Source: Karstenula rhodostoma CBS 690.94 (lineage: Eukaryota > Ascomycota > Dothideomycetes > Pleosporales > Didymosphaeriaceae). From it: a stretch of DNA of 64,000 bases. The DNA is taken from contig MU001493.1 of assembly GCA_010093485.1 (NCBI GenBank), forward strand, positions 467,599-531,598. The letters run 5' to 3'. Below the pieces are notes generated by a model. It had not been told where the DNA came from. It made no database searches and saw nothing but the letters and a program-made list of their open reading frames with translations. Position numbers and translations under genes: made by a program. This document shows positions 37,181-48,556 of this stretch, piece after piece. Numbering within the stretch: position 1 is the first letter of the stretch; each line of letters starts with the position of its first letter.

Positions 37181-38635
37181 ATGCAACACCAGCCTGATTC
37201 CGCTGCCCAAGAGCAGGCCATGTCCCCGGCATCGGCATCTCAGTATCTCGCTGAGCATTACGAGTCAATCGATCCTGCAAATTTCGACCCTCGTCTGGAT
37301 GCGATTCTTGACGGCCCACCTTTCCTCGCGCCTACACACGATCAGCAGCAGTCCCTAGAGAAGGTTGCAGATGAGTTTTTCCGCGACTTCTATAGTGGTG
37401 ATGACCTCTGGGGTATGGACAGCCATCGTATGCCGGGAGACAGCGTGATGGGCGGCAAGGGTGACGGCGTGTATGTGCCACAGTACGAGCCCGAGACGCT
37501 GGAGCTGGTGATGGCACTGCAGGAAGCTGGGTCTTATGAGCAGGCGAACGAGGGTAAGGAGCTTGCCGTGGCTCAGGAGCAGACCAAGGAGCCCGAGGAG
37601 CACATGCAGCAGCAGGTTCAAGAAGAGATCGCCTCCCAGGAAGACCAGCAGCAGCTCCCAGAGACGCAGAACACGGAGGCTGAGCGATCCAGTTCGTGGA
37701 ACCCATACTCGGATTCGCACGTTGGTCGTCAATACATGTCGAGCGCCATGGCCAAGAAGCGCAAGAACAACGAGCCGGAGCATGACGATGCAGCGAAGAA
37801 GCATCAGTCGGAAACTTCGCGTGCCTCGTTGCTTAGTCCGCCTAGCACTCCGGAGCTCTCGTATGGACAAGCAGTTGCTGGGGCATCGCAGCCTTCTATA
37901 GCGGTTGCATTGTCAGGTCAGGCCCAGTATGCTTCCCCGGAGGTGCCGCAGAATGCAGAGATGCCACCAAATATCTCCCCAATGGCAAATCTGAACAATG
38001 TATTGGTGGATCCACACCACGATGCGGCCACACCGTTACTACACAATTCACCAGCAGCGTGGCAGTACGCTCCTCCAGCATCACCATATACTCTACAGCC
38101 ATTGTCACCGTACTCCCGCTTCACTCCTGCTTCGCCCTACAACGGATACGTTCCACCTACGCCTGCTGCCTACGTTCCAACCCCACCATACCCTGGCTAC
38201 GCTCCGGCCTGGTCCACTGACCCAGCAGCCTTGCAGTACAACCCACCGTCCGCGCTTCCCCCCACCCCCGCAGCGACCAAGGTCAAGTCACACACTCCAG
38301 ACAAGAAGCCTATACCCCGTGCCTCCTCCGACATCCCAGTTGTCCTCCGGCACATCACGCGCGGCATCCAGAATAGGGCTACTGATGTGCTGTACCAAGC
38401 TGCCTTGGATATCAACCAGTACATCTTCGACTGGCACGAGGAGCGCGACCGTCTGGCGGCGATGATGGAGAATAAGAAGCTGGCGTACGATGCTAATAAT
38501 CCTGATGATGAGAAGTGGAGCCCGGAGGCGCGCGATGCGCGGAAGAAGCTGATGGGTAGGATCCGTGGGTTTGAGAAGAAGTTTGCGTTGGTGAATGCGG
38601 AGTTGGAGAAGCGGGGGTTGGTTGTGCCGGTTTGA
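37181..38635 (+). CDS. Unrecognised Pro/Gln-rich protein
   Basis: Single-exon frame of 484 residues. The ATG at 37181 was chosen because the longer frame begins at a GTG (37163). The N-terminus is acidic and Gln/Glu-rich (about 100-165). A basic KKRKNN patch (about 190) could be a nuclear signal. Residues ~285-355 form a Pro/Tyr/Ser-rich tract of SPY and PPTP-type repeats. The C-terminal ~100 residues are helical and charged (VLRHITRGIQNRATDVLYQAA onward) and are the only part that looks folded. This resembles intrinsically disordered transcriptional cofactors, but no family is recognised. Confidence 0.75.
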   Translation: MQHQPDSAAQEQAMSPASASQYLAEHYESIDPANFDPRLDAILDGPPFLAPTHDQQQSLEKVADEFFRDFYSGDDLWGMDSHRMPGDSVMGGKGDGVYVPQYEPETLELVMALQEAGSYEQANEGKELAVAQEQTKEPEEHMQQQVQEEIASQEDQQQLPETQNTEAERSSSWNPYSDSHVGRQYMSSAMAKKRKNNEPEHDDAAKKHQSETSRASLLSPPSTPELSYGQAVAGASQPSIAVALSGQAQYASPEVPQNAEMPPNISPMANLNNVLVDPHHDAATPLLHNSPAAWQYAPPASPYTLQPLSPYSRFTPASPYNGYVPPTPAAYVPTPPYPGYAPAWSTDPAALQYNPPSALPPTPAATKVKSHTPDKKPIPRASSDIPVVLRHITRGIQNRATDVLYQAALDINQYIFDWHEERDRLAAMMENKKLAYDANNPDDEKWSPEARDARKKLMGRIRGFEKKFALVNAELEKRGLVVPV

Positions 38636-39670
38636 GGGGAAGGCGTGGTTACGGTGTGATGAGTTGATGACTGATGACTATGTGGAAAGGATATCGTGGA
38701 TGGCGTTGCGGAGGATTTGTCTCCGTTGCTTGTCTGTAAGGCTGACATGTCGAGTTGTCCGTTTGTGTGAGGGTTACTGCTTGCCTTGTATAACCTGCTT
38801 GGGAGCATGGCGGCGGTGTTGTCACGGGTAGAATATACAGCCGCAGCCGCAACTCATGCGATATGAATACAACTTTGGTGATGACATTGCTGTCTTGGCA
38901 GAAGGAACGCAAACTGTCCTAGTTATGAATAGCAGTCTTGTGCTGGCCTAGCCCTTGGCGTGATATCTGGTATGGTCGCCACATTCGTCGCAATCGCGAT
39001 GGAATACTGCAGAAGTAGGGCAGTCGCGCTTTGACAGGGGAAAAGGTCAGTTTCAGCGCTGATGTCGAGTTTTCATCATATTTGAAGGTATCTTATGACC
39101 ACAATGACACCTGAACACATCGTCAACTGTAAACGTTCAGGTGCCCACCAGGACTCATCACGTGACATATCATTCACGCCGAAGTGCTTGGCGCTTTGTG
39201 GCCATGTATGATCCTTACGTACCAGCAACAGACCGCATGGCGGGAGAAACGAGCCACGCGAGTCTCAAGAACCTGATATCTGAGTCTCAGAATAACCTAT
39301 ACCTACTCTAGGACGAGCAACACTGTCTCAGAACCTTTCAATAGCTTCCTGACTACGAGGTTTCCTTATATTTTCCATGCCCCGAGTAGTCTATTACCCT
39401 TGTTTTACATGGGCGCAGTTGCGATCGCAGTTGCCTGTTGAAGCTATCGTGCAGGTGCCATCGCTTCGCGGTCCTCCTCACTTTCACTCGCACGGGGCAA
39501 GCTTAAACCCAAGGTTTGCCCAACTTTTAATCCCCGCCCGAATTTCTTTTTGGTACCGCGTCACCCTCCACCTTTGCATAAAAATCATCATATTCAACGT
39601 GTAACGTTTACACGGGTCGACCACAGGGTACGGAACGCTCCCCACCATTGTATACCTTCGCTGACCGATC
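38636..39670. other. Intergenic spacer
   Basis: This 1.03-kb stretch between two unknown same-strand genes shows no gene, tRNA or clear repeat. Confidence 0.5.
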
Positions 39671-41626
39671 ATGGACCAGCCGAACCCAGGTGTATCTCTT
39701 ACCAGCCTCGCCAAGCCGAGACTCAGCATGGCTGACGCTATGCGAGCCGCACTTCAGTCTTCGTTACCACCGCCTGAATCGACGCACGAACGCGAGATGC
39801 GTGCCTCATACGACGCTATTAACGCGCTACTCGATCATGGCGCAGTCGCTGAAGGACATCCGATAGGTAGCTTACCGTACTTACTACGCCTTTTTCAAGG
39901 GCAAAATAACGTCGGACCATTTTCAGCCATGGTAGAATTTGCCTGCACGCCTAGGCAGCGTCTGGTAAACTGGAGAAACTGCACGGCACACAAGAATAGG
40001 CTAGCGACAATGGACCTGACTGATCCGCAAGGAGCCTTCAAACAAATGGAAGCTGAAGTACGTGGGATGCCTATACGAGGTGAGGATAATACCTCGACCA
40101 TGGCTGGAAGTGCCGTCCCAACTGGTTCTGGGCCGCAAGAACTATGGCAGACAGCGGGCGATACTCTCCTTCACCTAAGCTTCTCCCACGATAGGCCAGC
40201 AACGCCGCAGTCACCCGCCACGCTGCTCTCACCCTACTCGACCCCGATTCAGCAGCCTACGAAACTTGCGAATGAATCATCGAGCAGCCCAACGCAACCT
40301 TGGATGCGAGATGGCTCATCTTATGCGGAGAATGCGTCGGTTAAGAGCGTCGCCAAACCACCAACTTCTTCCTCGTCACCTTTCTTACCTGGTTCTGCGC
40401 AAGAACATCTGCAAGAGAGTCGGGCGCACATGATGGAGGGACACATGCCGCGCCTGTCCACACGCATGTACCGATCCCCGTATAACGGTGCTACTCACCG
40501 CAGGCCATACGTTAATTCGGATATGGCTGCTCATGCTAGGCATGGCTGCGGACAAGTGCAGTCACTCGAAAGTGCCAATGTTCGCAGCAATCCATACAAC
40601 GCTACAGTCACTGTCACGTCGAATCCTGGAGTTACACAGCAGCAGCAGACGCCATACGCGCATCTCGAGTCCATGCATAGAGCCGGAAACAATCAGTTCG
40701 TACCTTCTCAGCCAGCGCACGCAGCTTTCGGCAATGATTCCAACTCATGCCCAACCTATCGGCCTGGAACGCAAGCGCAGCCTGTCATGAGTCCTTACGC
40801 AGAGTTTCAGGCCAAAGTCAACGGTCAACAACCCCAGAAGCTTCATATGCCCGAAACTGTTAACACTCAGCAACTCGCGAAGATCTACATAGAGATTCCG
40901 CATAACATGCAACCAGGTCAAAATGACCTCTTGACCCCGTCGGGTTACCAACCTGCAGCTAGCAATCAGCGTCGTCTTTATAGTGAGTTGGGCTACTCCA
41001 TTCCGAGCCATGCGAGCGTCAACCATCCTGACTCTTACGCAGCGTCTGCAGCACCGAGCGCACAAGCTCGCACCAAGACAAAGGAAGAGTTGGAATATGA
41101 ACAGAAACCTTCAGCCAGGCAGAAGCACCAAGCTCGCATCAAGACAAAGGAAGAGCTGGAATATGAACAGAAACTTGCAACCTGGCAGAAGCACCAAGCT
41201 GAGAAAGAAAAGCAAGAGCGCATCGAGGAAAACCGAAAGAAAGAACTCAAAGCCGAACTTACTGCTGCTATAAAGGAGGACCCTGATCTCCTCACCTATC
41301 GCTATCGTGAGTGGATCGAGGTCAACCAGCTAGGTGAAGGCGAGCGCTTGAATACCTACTATCTTAGTTTCCTCGCGAATCAAGTTGTTGACGAGAAGGA
41401 GAAGACTGAGGGGGCGATGGCTGTGCGATACGCAAAGGAGAAATATTGGAATCAGTGGAAAAAGGAGGACAAGCTGACGGTCATCAAGCTGTTACGGGAT
41501 AAGGCGCAGAAACAGAATCACGGAATGTTCGAAGAGATGAAAACTGGAGGATACTTGATCACTGCGGCGGATATTCAGGCTATCAGGCAGACGGCCCCGT
41601 TGTATGCGGTCCCGGAGGCCGAGTAA
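39671..41626 (+). CDS. Unrecognised low-complexity protein with a 22-residue tandem duplication
   Basis: Single-exon frame of 651 residues from ATG 39671. The first ~450 residues are Ser/Pro/Gln-rich and look disordered. Residues ~466-509 are a tandem duplication of a charged 22-residue unit containing KTKEELEYEQK (DNA 41066-41197). It runs into a long Lys/Glu coiled coil and a helical C-terminal region with aromatic residues (YRYREWIEVNQ, NTYYLSFLANQVV). No domain is recognised. The composition and the recent duplication suggest a fast-evolving, possibly lineage-restricted gene. Confidence 0.72.
   Translation: MDQPNPGVSLTSLAKPRLSMADAMRAALQSSLPPPESTHEREMRASYDAINALLDHGAVAEGHPIGSLPYLLRLFQGQNNVGPFSAMVEFACTPRQRLVNWRNCTAHKNRLATMDLTDPQGAFKQMEAEVRGMPIRGEDNTSTMAGSAVPTGSGPQELWQTAGDTLLHLSFSHDRPATPQSPATLLSPYSTPIQQPTKLANESSSSPTQPWMRDGSSYAENASVKSVAKPPTSSSSPFLPGSAQEHLQESRAHMMEGHMPRLSTRMYRSPYNGATHRRPYVNSDMAAHARHGCGQVQSLESANVRSNPYNATVTVTSNPGVTQQQQTPYAHLESMHRAGNNQFVPSQPAHAAFGNDSNSCPTYRPGTQAQPVMSPYAEFQAKVNGQQPQKLHMPETVNTQQLAKIYIEIPHNMQPGQNDLLTPSGYQPAASNQRRLYSELGYSIPSHASVNHPDSYAASAAPSAQARTKTKEELEYEQKPSARQKHQARIKTKEELEYEQKLATWQKHQAEKEKQERIEENRKKELKAELTAAIKEDPDLLTYRYREWIEVNQLGEGERLNTYYLSFLANQVVDEKEKTEGAMAVRYAKEKYWNQWKKEDKLTVIKLLRDKAQKQNHGMFEEMKTGGYLITAADIQAIRQTAPLYAVPEAE
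41066..41197 (+). repeat. Two in-frame 66-bp tandem repeats
   Basis: Unit 1 (41066-41131) and unit 2 (41132-41197) are about 90% identical and encode 22 residues each inside the protein at 39671-41626. This is a recent internal duplication. Confidence 0.9.
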
Positions 41627-42170
41627 TAGGAAGCCTGCCGGCTCCGCGACCTCCTTGGAGGTTTCTTGACAAACGGGGAAGCAACACCGCAGTGAGCATC
41701 ACGCAAAATGATGGCAGGGTGATATTGTTCATGAGCTGTACGCACCCATGGTAGCAAACAGTGCATCATGTTTTCTTCACGTCGAGCGCAGAGTACTTTG
41801 AGCCAAAGCTGAATATATAATGTCGAGGTAGCATGGCGTTGATGCGTGGCAACCATGAATATTCACGTAGTCGGTTGATGTGATGGCATTCATGGATGTC
41901 GTGTTGTGAACGTACCTGGGAACACATCTTTCCGAGCGCCGGCACTGTGGAAACTAGCATCACGATCTTCCCAAGGTTCTAACGAGAAGTTTTGCATTAC
42001 CCGGTTGACCCCGCATAAGGGCATCTACAAATCACATAACGCGCTTTTACGGTCTATACGGTATTAGATCGCTTTCGAGTAGCTTCATCGGGCAATGCAA
42101 AACTCTACGGTATCCAGTCTCCCCACGCTCGGATCGCTGGAATTACAGTCTGCAATCTCCGCTACACACG

Positions 42171-42230
42171 CGTTACAACTCTTCATGGGCCGTTATAGCT
42201 CACCATCGGCCGTTACATCTCTTCATAGGC
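42171..42230. repeat. Three 20-bp tandem units
   Basis: Units 1 and 3 (type CGTTACAACTCTTCATGGGC) differ at two positions. The middle unit is more diverged but keeps the CGTTA start and GGC end. Confidence 0.7.
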
Positions 42231-42739
42231 CCGAGTACGAACCACAAGCGCAGTCCATGCGCAAGGAGCTGGGCGTATGAACCTGTCAGCGGTGTATTTG
42301 GACGACTTACATTACGAAGAGAACAATCACAAACCTTCCGTCGCCCCTTCTCTCATTTTACTCTGTGATAGCACGCCGCACACCTCCGCGATATATATTG
42401 CGTGGGGATTTGTTTGGTGAACGTTGCTAGCTTGCTCATGTTGTTTCACACACGTCGCAGCACATGTAGCTCGGCCTACTATGCCGCAGATAGCTTATAT
42501 TGACCAGGCACCCCATAGAATAAATAGCAGGGACCATGTCTGGTAAATCATCTTTTGACGCCCTGCTTCGGTGGCTGACTCACTAACGTATAGATTTTCC
42601 AAGCGCAATTCATCCCTTGGCGTTTCCCTGGCCGATGATTCGCTCACATGTCTCCTCCTTTGTAACAAACATCACTAACCGAAGCATGGACGTCATGCTT
42701 GCAAAGATCATCCAAACGGGGTTATAATTCTCGGAGGGC

Positions 42740-42771
42740 CGTTCCCGTTTCGTTCCCGTTTCGTTCCCGTA
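42740..42771. repeat. 11-bp tandem repeat
   Basis: The unit CGTTCCCGTTT occurs nearly three times without mismatch. Confidence 0.8.
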
Positions 42772-42885
42772 CCCAATGAGAGCGGGTGATCCGATGCCAG
42801 AGATACGACACCTCGCCTGTTCTACCCTAGGACATCGCGACACCTAACTTGTTTCATAAACACTTACTGCGGCGTCAAGTCATGG

Positions 42886-42934
42886 CTTCGTGCTTCGTGC
42901 TTCGTGCTTCGTGCTTCGTGCTTCGTGCTTCGTG
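42886..42934. repeat. Heptanucleotide array (CTTCGTG x 7)
   Basis: Seven perfect contiguous copies of CTTCGTG. They create an artificial open frame in all phases, which should not be taken as coding. Confidence 0.97.
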
Positions 42935-43027
42935 CCACGACTATATGACCCCCCAATATGTCCATAATGTTCTCGAAGGCGCTGTCTGTGGCGGGCCACG
43001 ATTGTGGAACTTTCCATGCATGTCTAG

Positions 43028-44071
43028 CAAACCTTCGACAAGATTTCTTCGTCTTCAAAGGCAGGCTGGCACCTGCCATTGGCGTTTCTGGCGACTGCTT
43101 TTCTTCTATATATTTCACTTGGTCTCGGGTTCTCCGAATGGTTGACGAACAGCCAGGCGCAGCCGACGAATGCACTCGATCAGCTCCTATCGCCGGCAAC
43201 AATCAATGCGTTATACGAGGATGCGCGCTTGCAGTATGTGATATTGAGATTGACGGAAACTGTTGCGAGGGTTTCGTTGAGTTATGGCGATAGCTTTGAG
43301 AGCGGTGGGCTGAAAGACTTTGGGGAGAGCCTGTCGGCAGAGGTCGCGAGAATGAGGGCGGGCGAGAGGCCAACTCAAAACAGAAAGCAGCTGTTCGGAG
43401 GCAGAAAAGATCGTAGAGGTTTTTTCTCGGACGTGGCCAGCTTTTTTGGAGGGGGAAAAGGAGCCGATGCATCCACCACCGGTGGAGGCCTGCTCTGGGG
43501 CTTGTTTGGAGGAGGTGGAAATTCGACTGGTGGTATCGGTGGTTTACTCGAAAAGGGACTTTCTGGAATCACGGAGAAGATTGTTGGTGGGTTAGCAACG
43601 CCTGCTTACTTCCTGGGAATCGGACTTGGGTTAGTTTCGAGTCCAGTCTTTGAGCGGATCGTACTGACTTTTCACAGAATGGGCGCGGGAAACGGTCTCA
43701 ATATCACCACGGCGGACCAATCGAAGGCAATCGCAACAAAGATAGCGTCTGCTAGCGGAGCCTAGCCTACTGGAATTAATCTCGTGGTTCAGAATTTCGG
43801 TTCTGGACTGAGTAATCAACTTGCACCCTCTCTAGGCAGTATCGGTGGCGGTGCCGGAGCCCTGCCCATGGGAATGCTGGCTTTTTCCTTAGCTCAAGGC
43901 ATCTGTCAAGTTACTTAAAGCGGTCTCAACCTCACTCAGCAGCAGTTCCCGCCCACAAACAGTAGCGATTTGATGACTGTCGTAAAGAACTTTTGACTAG
44001 GCGTCACTGGGCCAATTGCAAGCAGCATATATGTACAGGCACTGCTCAGCCGAGTCCAAACCGCAACCTAA
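43028..44071 (+). pseudogene. Glycine-rich secreted-type protein gene interrupted by stop codons
   Basis: The frame from 43028 has a strong hydrophobic stretch (LAFLATAFLLYISLGLG), then a region with a Gly-rich centre (near 43450-43530). A 48-nt intron is likely at 43630-43677 (GTTAGT, CTGAC, CACAG). The frame meets TAG at 43763, but coding character continues beyond it in the same frame, interrupted by TAA 43916, TGA 43994 and TAA 44069. Two segments after the first stop resemble each other (VVQNFGSGLSNQLAPSL and, across the TGA, VVKNF then LGVTGPIASSI), which supports a once longer repeat protein. No in-frame ATG precedes the hydrophobic stretch within the open region, so an upstream exon is missing or undetected. 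A shorter functional protein ending at 43763 is the alternative. Confidence 0.6.
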
Positions 44072-44603
44072 TGGAATTGCCTCAGATCGCTGCAGCTGCA
44101 GGGACGGGACAGGGACAGGGAGCAAGCAGCGAATTGGGGTTGACCAATAGTCCCTCCCCCGAGCTACACGACCGTCGGTATACCAACTACGCGCCGCCTG
44201 GAGCAAATAATCGGGGTCTAGGCGGTGGGTCGCCGGGCCCGACGGAGTTGGGTTGGGACAGGGACTTGAAGGCGAAGAGACAGGCCATGCCGCCGAGAGT
44301 AATGGAGCGGTCAGACGCAAAGTCATCACATATCTTACATTCTTTATGAATATTTTCGATAGATGGTCGTCGTTTCCATAGTCTTGATTATAATACCATG
44401 TTGGAGCAGCCTGTTAGCGGCTCTGGAAACTCCCGCATGGCATACCAACAAGGTCACTTCCGTAAAGCGCTCTGGGGTGCAGTGGGATTTGCCTGCTGGC
44501 CGATCTTTGACATGGTAGGGTGAGGAAGTGAACAAATTGCACTTTGTTACTGGATCAGTTGTGGCAACATACAATATCATGATCTCGTGTTCTTCCCGTG
44601 GAT
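44072..44603. other. Intergenic spacer
   Basis: This 532-bp stretch follows the pseudogene and lies downstream of the Ctf18 stop. An open frame here (Gly/Pro-rich) is not supported by a start or splice sites. Confidence 0.45.
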
Positions 44604-47600
44604 TTACAAGCCCCTCATCAGCTCATCGATAGTAATAGGTTTCCGCACCGCATTCGAGAACCCCTCGTGAAAGCTCACCCATATCCTTCCCTCGTCATGA
44701 TGCTTCACCACGTTCTTCTCTCTCCTGACCCCCTGCCCCACCGGAACGTCCTTGATAACCCTCCCAAAGAAGTCCCTCTTCAAAACCTTTTTGTTCTCCT
44801 CCGCCACCTTCTCCACATCAATCTCCTCCTTCGCGTCTTCGACTGTGTCATCGGTATCAAGATGTCCGCCTCTCCGCTTCGCGGCCTCGGCATCCATCCG
44901 CACGCTCTCCTTCTTCCACTCCGTTTCCAACACGCTACGAACTGCGTATCGCACTTTTTCGTCTTTCTTGCCACCAAGCGTTTCGAAAGCAGCGAGCGAG
45001 TCGAGCGGAGGCTCCATGCGGAAGACCCAGCCACCCGTCCGATTCGCCACGTCTTCCAGCTCTACTCTGCTTCTCTCGAACCGCACCCCCGTTGCAGCCA
45101 TAGCTTCAACAGCCTTCTTGACAAGCACCTTCTCCGAAGCTTTCCGGACAGAGGCGGTAGCCACCGATTTTGAGCCTGTGGCACCGGTATTCACGATGAC
45201 GGGCTTGACGTCCGGCGACAGCATCCTGAGCACATACGGTATGAGCTCGAGCGCCATTTCCTCTGGGCTCCTGAATTGTCGCGTAAGTGGGAGACTCAAT
45301 GTGCTCTGCAATGCCATCAATTGCGCTTTGTTCTTTTTCAGCTCCTCGCTAGCCATGTAGTTCGCGCTTGGGCCAGAAAACGGGCTTGTCTCTGCATCGG
45401 GGTCGGTGATTGGGTTGGACGACTGCTGGCGGGGTGAAGCGAAGAGGCTGTGGAAGGCGAGGACAGATTGTGAGAGGTAAGGCGCAAGCTCCCACTCCTG
45501 GGACCCGTGAACGGCAGATGAGAGTGTGTCGTGGAAGTGCAGCCATTCGTATGCTGCAGTGGGTTTGCTGAGGTAGTTATCGTCCTGGAAAGCCTTCGTG
45601 GGGTAGGCAGAGAAACAGTCTAGATGTTGTCAGACGTTGATCAATAAGGGGACATGGTCCTCATACCAGTTATGATGCGATCGCTTTCACCGCTCGTGTC
45701 GACCATCTCCCGGAGCCGAGCCATCGCGCGTTTCTTTGCTGCCTCAGCGACACCAACCACGCCTTGCTTCGCTCTCGCGGTTGCGGTCTTGACATCGGTG
45801 GTCTCGGCCTGCTTGGGGAAGCCTGCACCTTCGCGGAAGACGCGATCAACTACGTCCTTTGCGCCACCTCGTCCCAGGCTGCGAGCTGCTCCGCCTCCAT
45901 GACCAAGATCGTTGATGATGTTGTCCTCGATCCAGCGACGACTAAGTCTGGGTGTTTCCTTAGCCTTCGGGTCCATGGAACTTCTGAACCGACCCGCAAC
46001 CCACTCTCCCACCACCATTACACCACGGATGTCCCCTTCGCCTGTTCCACTTCCCGTGCCACCCTCTTTCTTCGTACTGACTCCCCAGGTTGCTTCACAC
46101 AATCGTCGCACACCGTCCGAATCGCATTGGATGCCCTCCTTGACGAACACTTCCTGCATACGTGAGACGACCATGTTTAGGGCAGGCTTGCGGATGTGGA
46201 TGATTTCGGCGAACGATGACTGTCGCAGCGGTCGGAGTGAAGGATGGTACACGTCGTTACAGATGAGAATGAGTGGGCGCAATAGTCGAAACTTGTCCCC
46301 CTTCTTCTTCCGCTTCGGTCCGGTCGAGCTTTGCTGTCCAATGCTCTTTGAGTTCTTGTCATCCAGGTTGATGAGATCAATCAGCGCCTTGACGAAGCCT
46401 CCCTCGCCTGAGCCACCGCTGCCAGAAACCACGCCGTCGACCTCATCCACGACCACACACACCGGTTTGCCTGCTTTCCGAACCTTGCCACCTGCAGTCG
46501 TGGTGTTGACTCCGCGGACGTTCTCAGTGCCAACCATGTCGCGAATGCGGCCTTTGACGACATCTTTGCTGCGCTCATCGGACGCATTGATCTCCTGCAC
46601 CTCGTAGCCAGCCTGCCGAGCGCATACGTGGGCGAGAGTCGTTTTTCCGAGACCCGGCGGCCCGGTGAGCAAAAGAATCTTGCGGTGTTTCTGCTCCTCT
46701 TCCTCGAAACCCTTCTTTGCAATCTTCGGCTTTTGTCTGGCTGCACCTGGGAACACGATCGGGTCCCATGCCTTGAGCCATCGGAGAACGGAGCGATGTG
46801 TACGTTCATCGCCAACTAGGTCTGTGAACTTCTTCGCCCGGTATTTTTCGGTCCACATTAACGTCCGGTTTGCCTTCCCAGGCATAGGTTGTTCGACGGA
46901 CTGTCGTGTGGGTTCGGCGCGTGTTCGCTCTTGTTGAGCAGACTTTGCCTCGTCCATCGCCTTCGCATCGTCTATGAGGCGGTGGATATTGATGCCATAG
47001 TAGCTCTGTCTAGCCTGACCTTGATCGCCATCGGAGCGAGACGCGATGAGCTGCTCGTATGATACGGACTCCCGTTGAATCTTCTTGGGGAGATAGAATG
47101 GCTTCCCAGAGGCCGTCCGCACGACCCTACCGCGGTTTGGCTGTGCCGAGGTAGGTTCGTCAAGTCGCGCTGCGGGTTGCTTGACGGGCGAGGGTGACTT
47201 GAGGTACTCATCCAGAGCCTCAATGGGTACCGCCTCTGAGTCTGCGATCTCTGGCTGGCTGGCTGGCGGAGTGTAGTCGTCCATGCCATCTGGCAAAGCT
47301 GGGAGGTCCTTGATGCTGTTGATCGCTCTCCTCTTTAGCGCCTGCTCTTTGAGCGCTGCAATGTCGTCTTCGTCATCTGAATCGTCCAAAAAGGCCCCCA
47401 ATCTTCTTGAAGCGTTGTTGTTTGGCACATCTCTAAGCGGGCTGCGCTCTGCATCCGATCGCTTTCTCTTCTTCGGGGAAGTTGGGTTTGCTAACGAGCT
47501 CGCCGGATATGCCACAGGCGAAGAGATGAGTGGCATGACGGGTGGTGAAGAGGGAATGTCACTATCGGTTGGCAATCTTCGGAGGGGCGCGTTTTTCAGG

Positions 47601-47892
47601 TGCTTCAGCGGCGTGTCTGGAGAGATTAGTTCGGCTCTCGCGTCGTTCGACCGTTCGCAATACCGATTGGGTAGTCTTCCTCGCTCCTAAAGGCTTCCAA
47701 TGTGTTCCAAATACGATGCTGTATGACTATGCCGGCGCTGGTCTTCTTGGCTTTTTCGTCGGCGAAGCACTCCTGTATCGCGTGGAGATCGTCGGAGAAG
47801 GAGTTGGAGGCGGGCGCGTTGGAAAATTCGAGTTCGGAGTTGAGGAGAGCGGGGTCGAAGGAGGTTGGAATACCGTCTGAGTACGTGCTCAT
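44604..47892 (-). CDS. CTF18: Ctf18, large subunit of the alternative RFC clamp loader
   Basis: AAA+ ATPase of the Ctf18-RFC complex, which loads PCNA and supports sister-chromatid cohesion and the replication checkpoint. Exons are 47892-47664, 47616-45667 and 45619-44604 (two 47-nt introns), giving 1064 residues. The N-terminal ~320 residues are acidic and disordered. The RFC-type AAA+ core begins near WTEKYRAKKFTDLVG; Walker A is GPPGLGKTT (about 395-403) and Walker B is VVVDEVDG (about 464-471). The helical collar follows. The C-terminus (joined only after splicing out 45620-45666) carries the Ctf18-specific tail for Ctf8/Dcc1 contact. Neither splice breaks the frame, and length and motifs match the family. 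Confidence 0.95.
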
Positions 47893-48556
47893 TGAATCTC
47901 TATATCAGTGACGACGTCCTGTGTGTGCATGTAGTCCAGCGGAGGTATTGATGAGCTAGAGATGCGACGCGTGTAAAGTGCACCACGGTCGACACGCGAC
48001 GCGATTCGGTCTAACTGTATCGGTCTAGTGTGGTTTTCGCAACGCAGGCGCACGCGCTTGCCAGAACCGCAAAGTCATCGCAAATACTTTGTGTATTTGG
48101 CATGTGGCTGCAGTATCCTCCTGTCGTAGGTCATATCGACCAGAGTCCGTGGATTCTCGCTGCCTTTCGCCTGGGCGGCTCGATAAAATAGATCGATTCA
48201 TTGCTCTCCTGTCATATCATCACTGAAAGATTGCTACATACAACACCAGTAGATATCAAGAGCAATACTCTTATGTGATACTATTTTGCATATCGTCTAA
48301 CTATCAAGTTACTTTCCATCGCTCCGAAGCCCTTTGTGTTGAGGCAACCCTTGGTGCTGCAGTGGCACTTACCGAGGGGCAAAGGAACCCCGCACTAGTA
48401 TAGAAATTTCTTCAACAAAACTAAAGTGGCCCGTCCCTCGCCTGCCGATGTAGTGGTGAAGATCCACAGGTGTGACTTGCTGGAAAAAGAACAAACATTG
48501 CGTATATATATTATACTTTTGGAACAATTTCTATCAATTCACCTTGAGCTTCGAAA
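47893..48556. other. Intergenic spacer
   Basis: This 664-bp stretch lies between the Ctf18 start and the tRNA gene. I see no gene or repeat. Confidence 0.5.

Larger units (their letters stand above)
41627..43027. other. Repeat-containing intergenic region
   Basis: This 1.4-kb stretch has no supported gene but has three unrelated short tandem arrays: 3 x 20 bp at 42171-42230, an 11-bp unit at 42740-42771, and 7 x 7 bp at 42886-42934. Confidence 0.6.

Noticed and set aside
42849..43145. 98-codon frame with repeated Cys-Phe-Val-Leu-Arg-Ala-Ser units
   Set aside because: It is produced by the CTTCGTG array, which is open in all frames.
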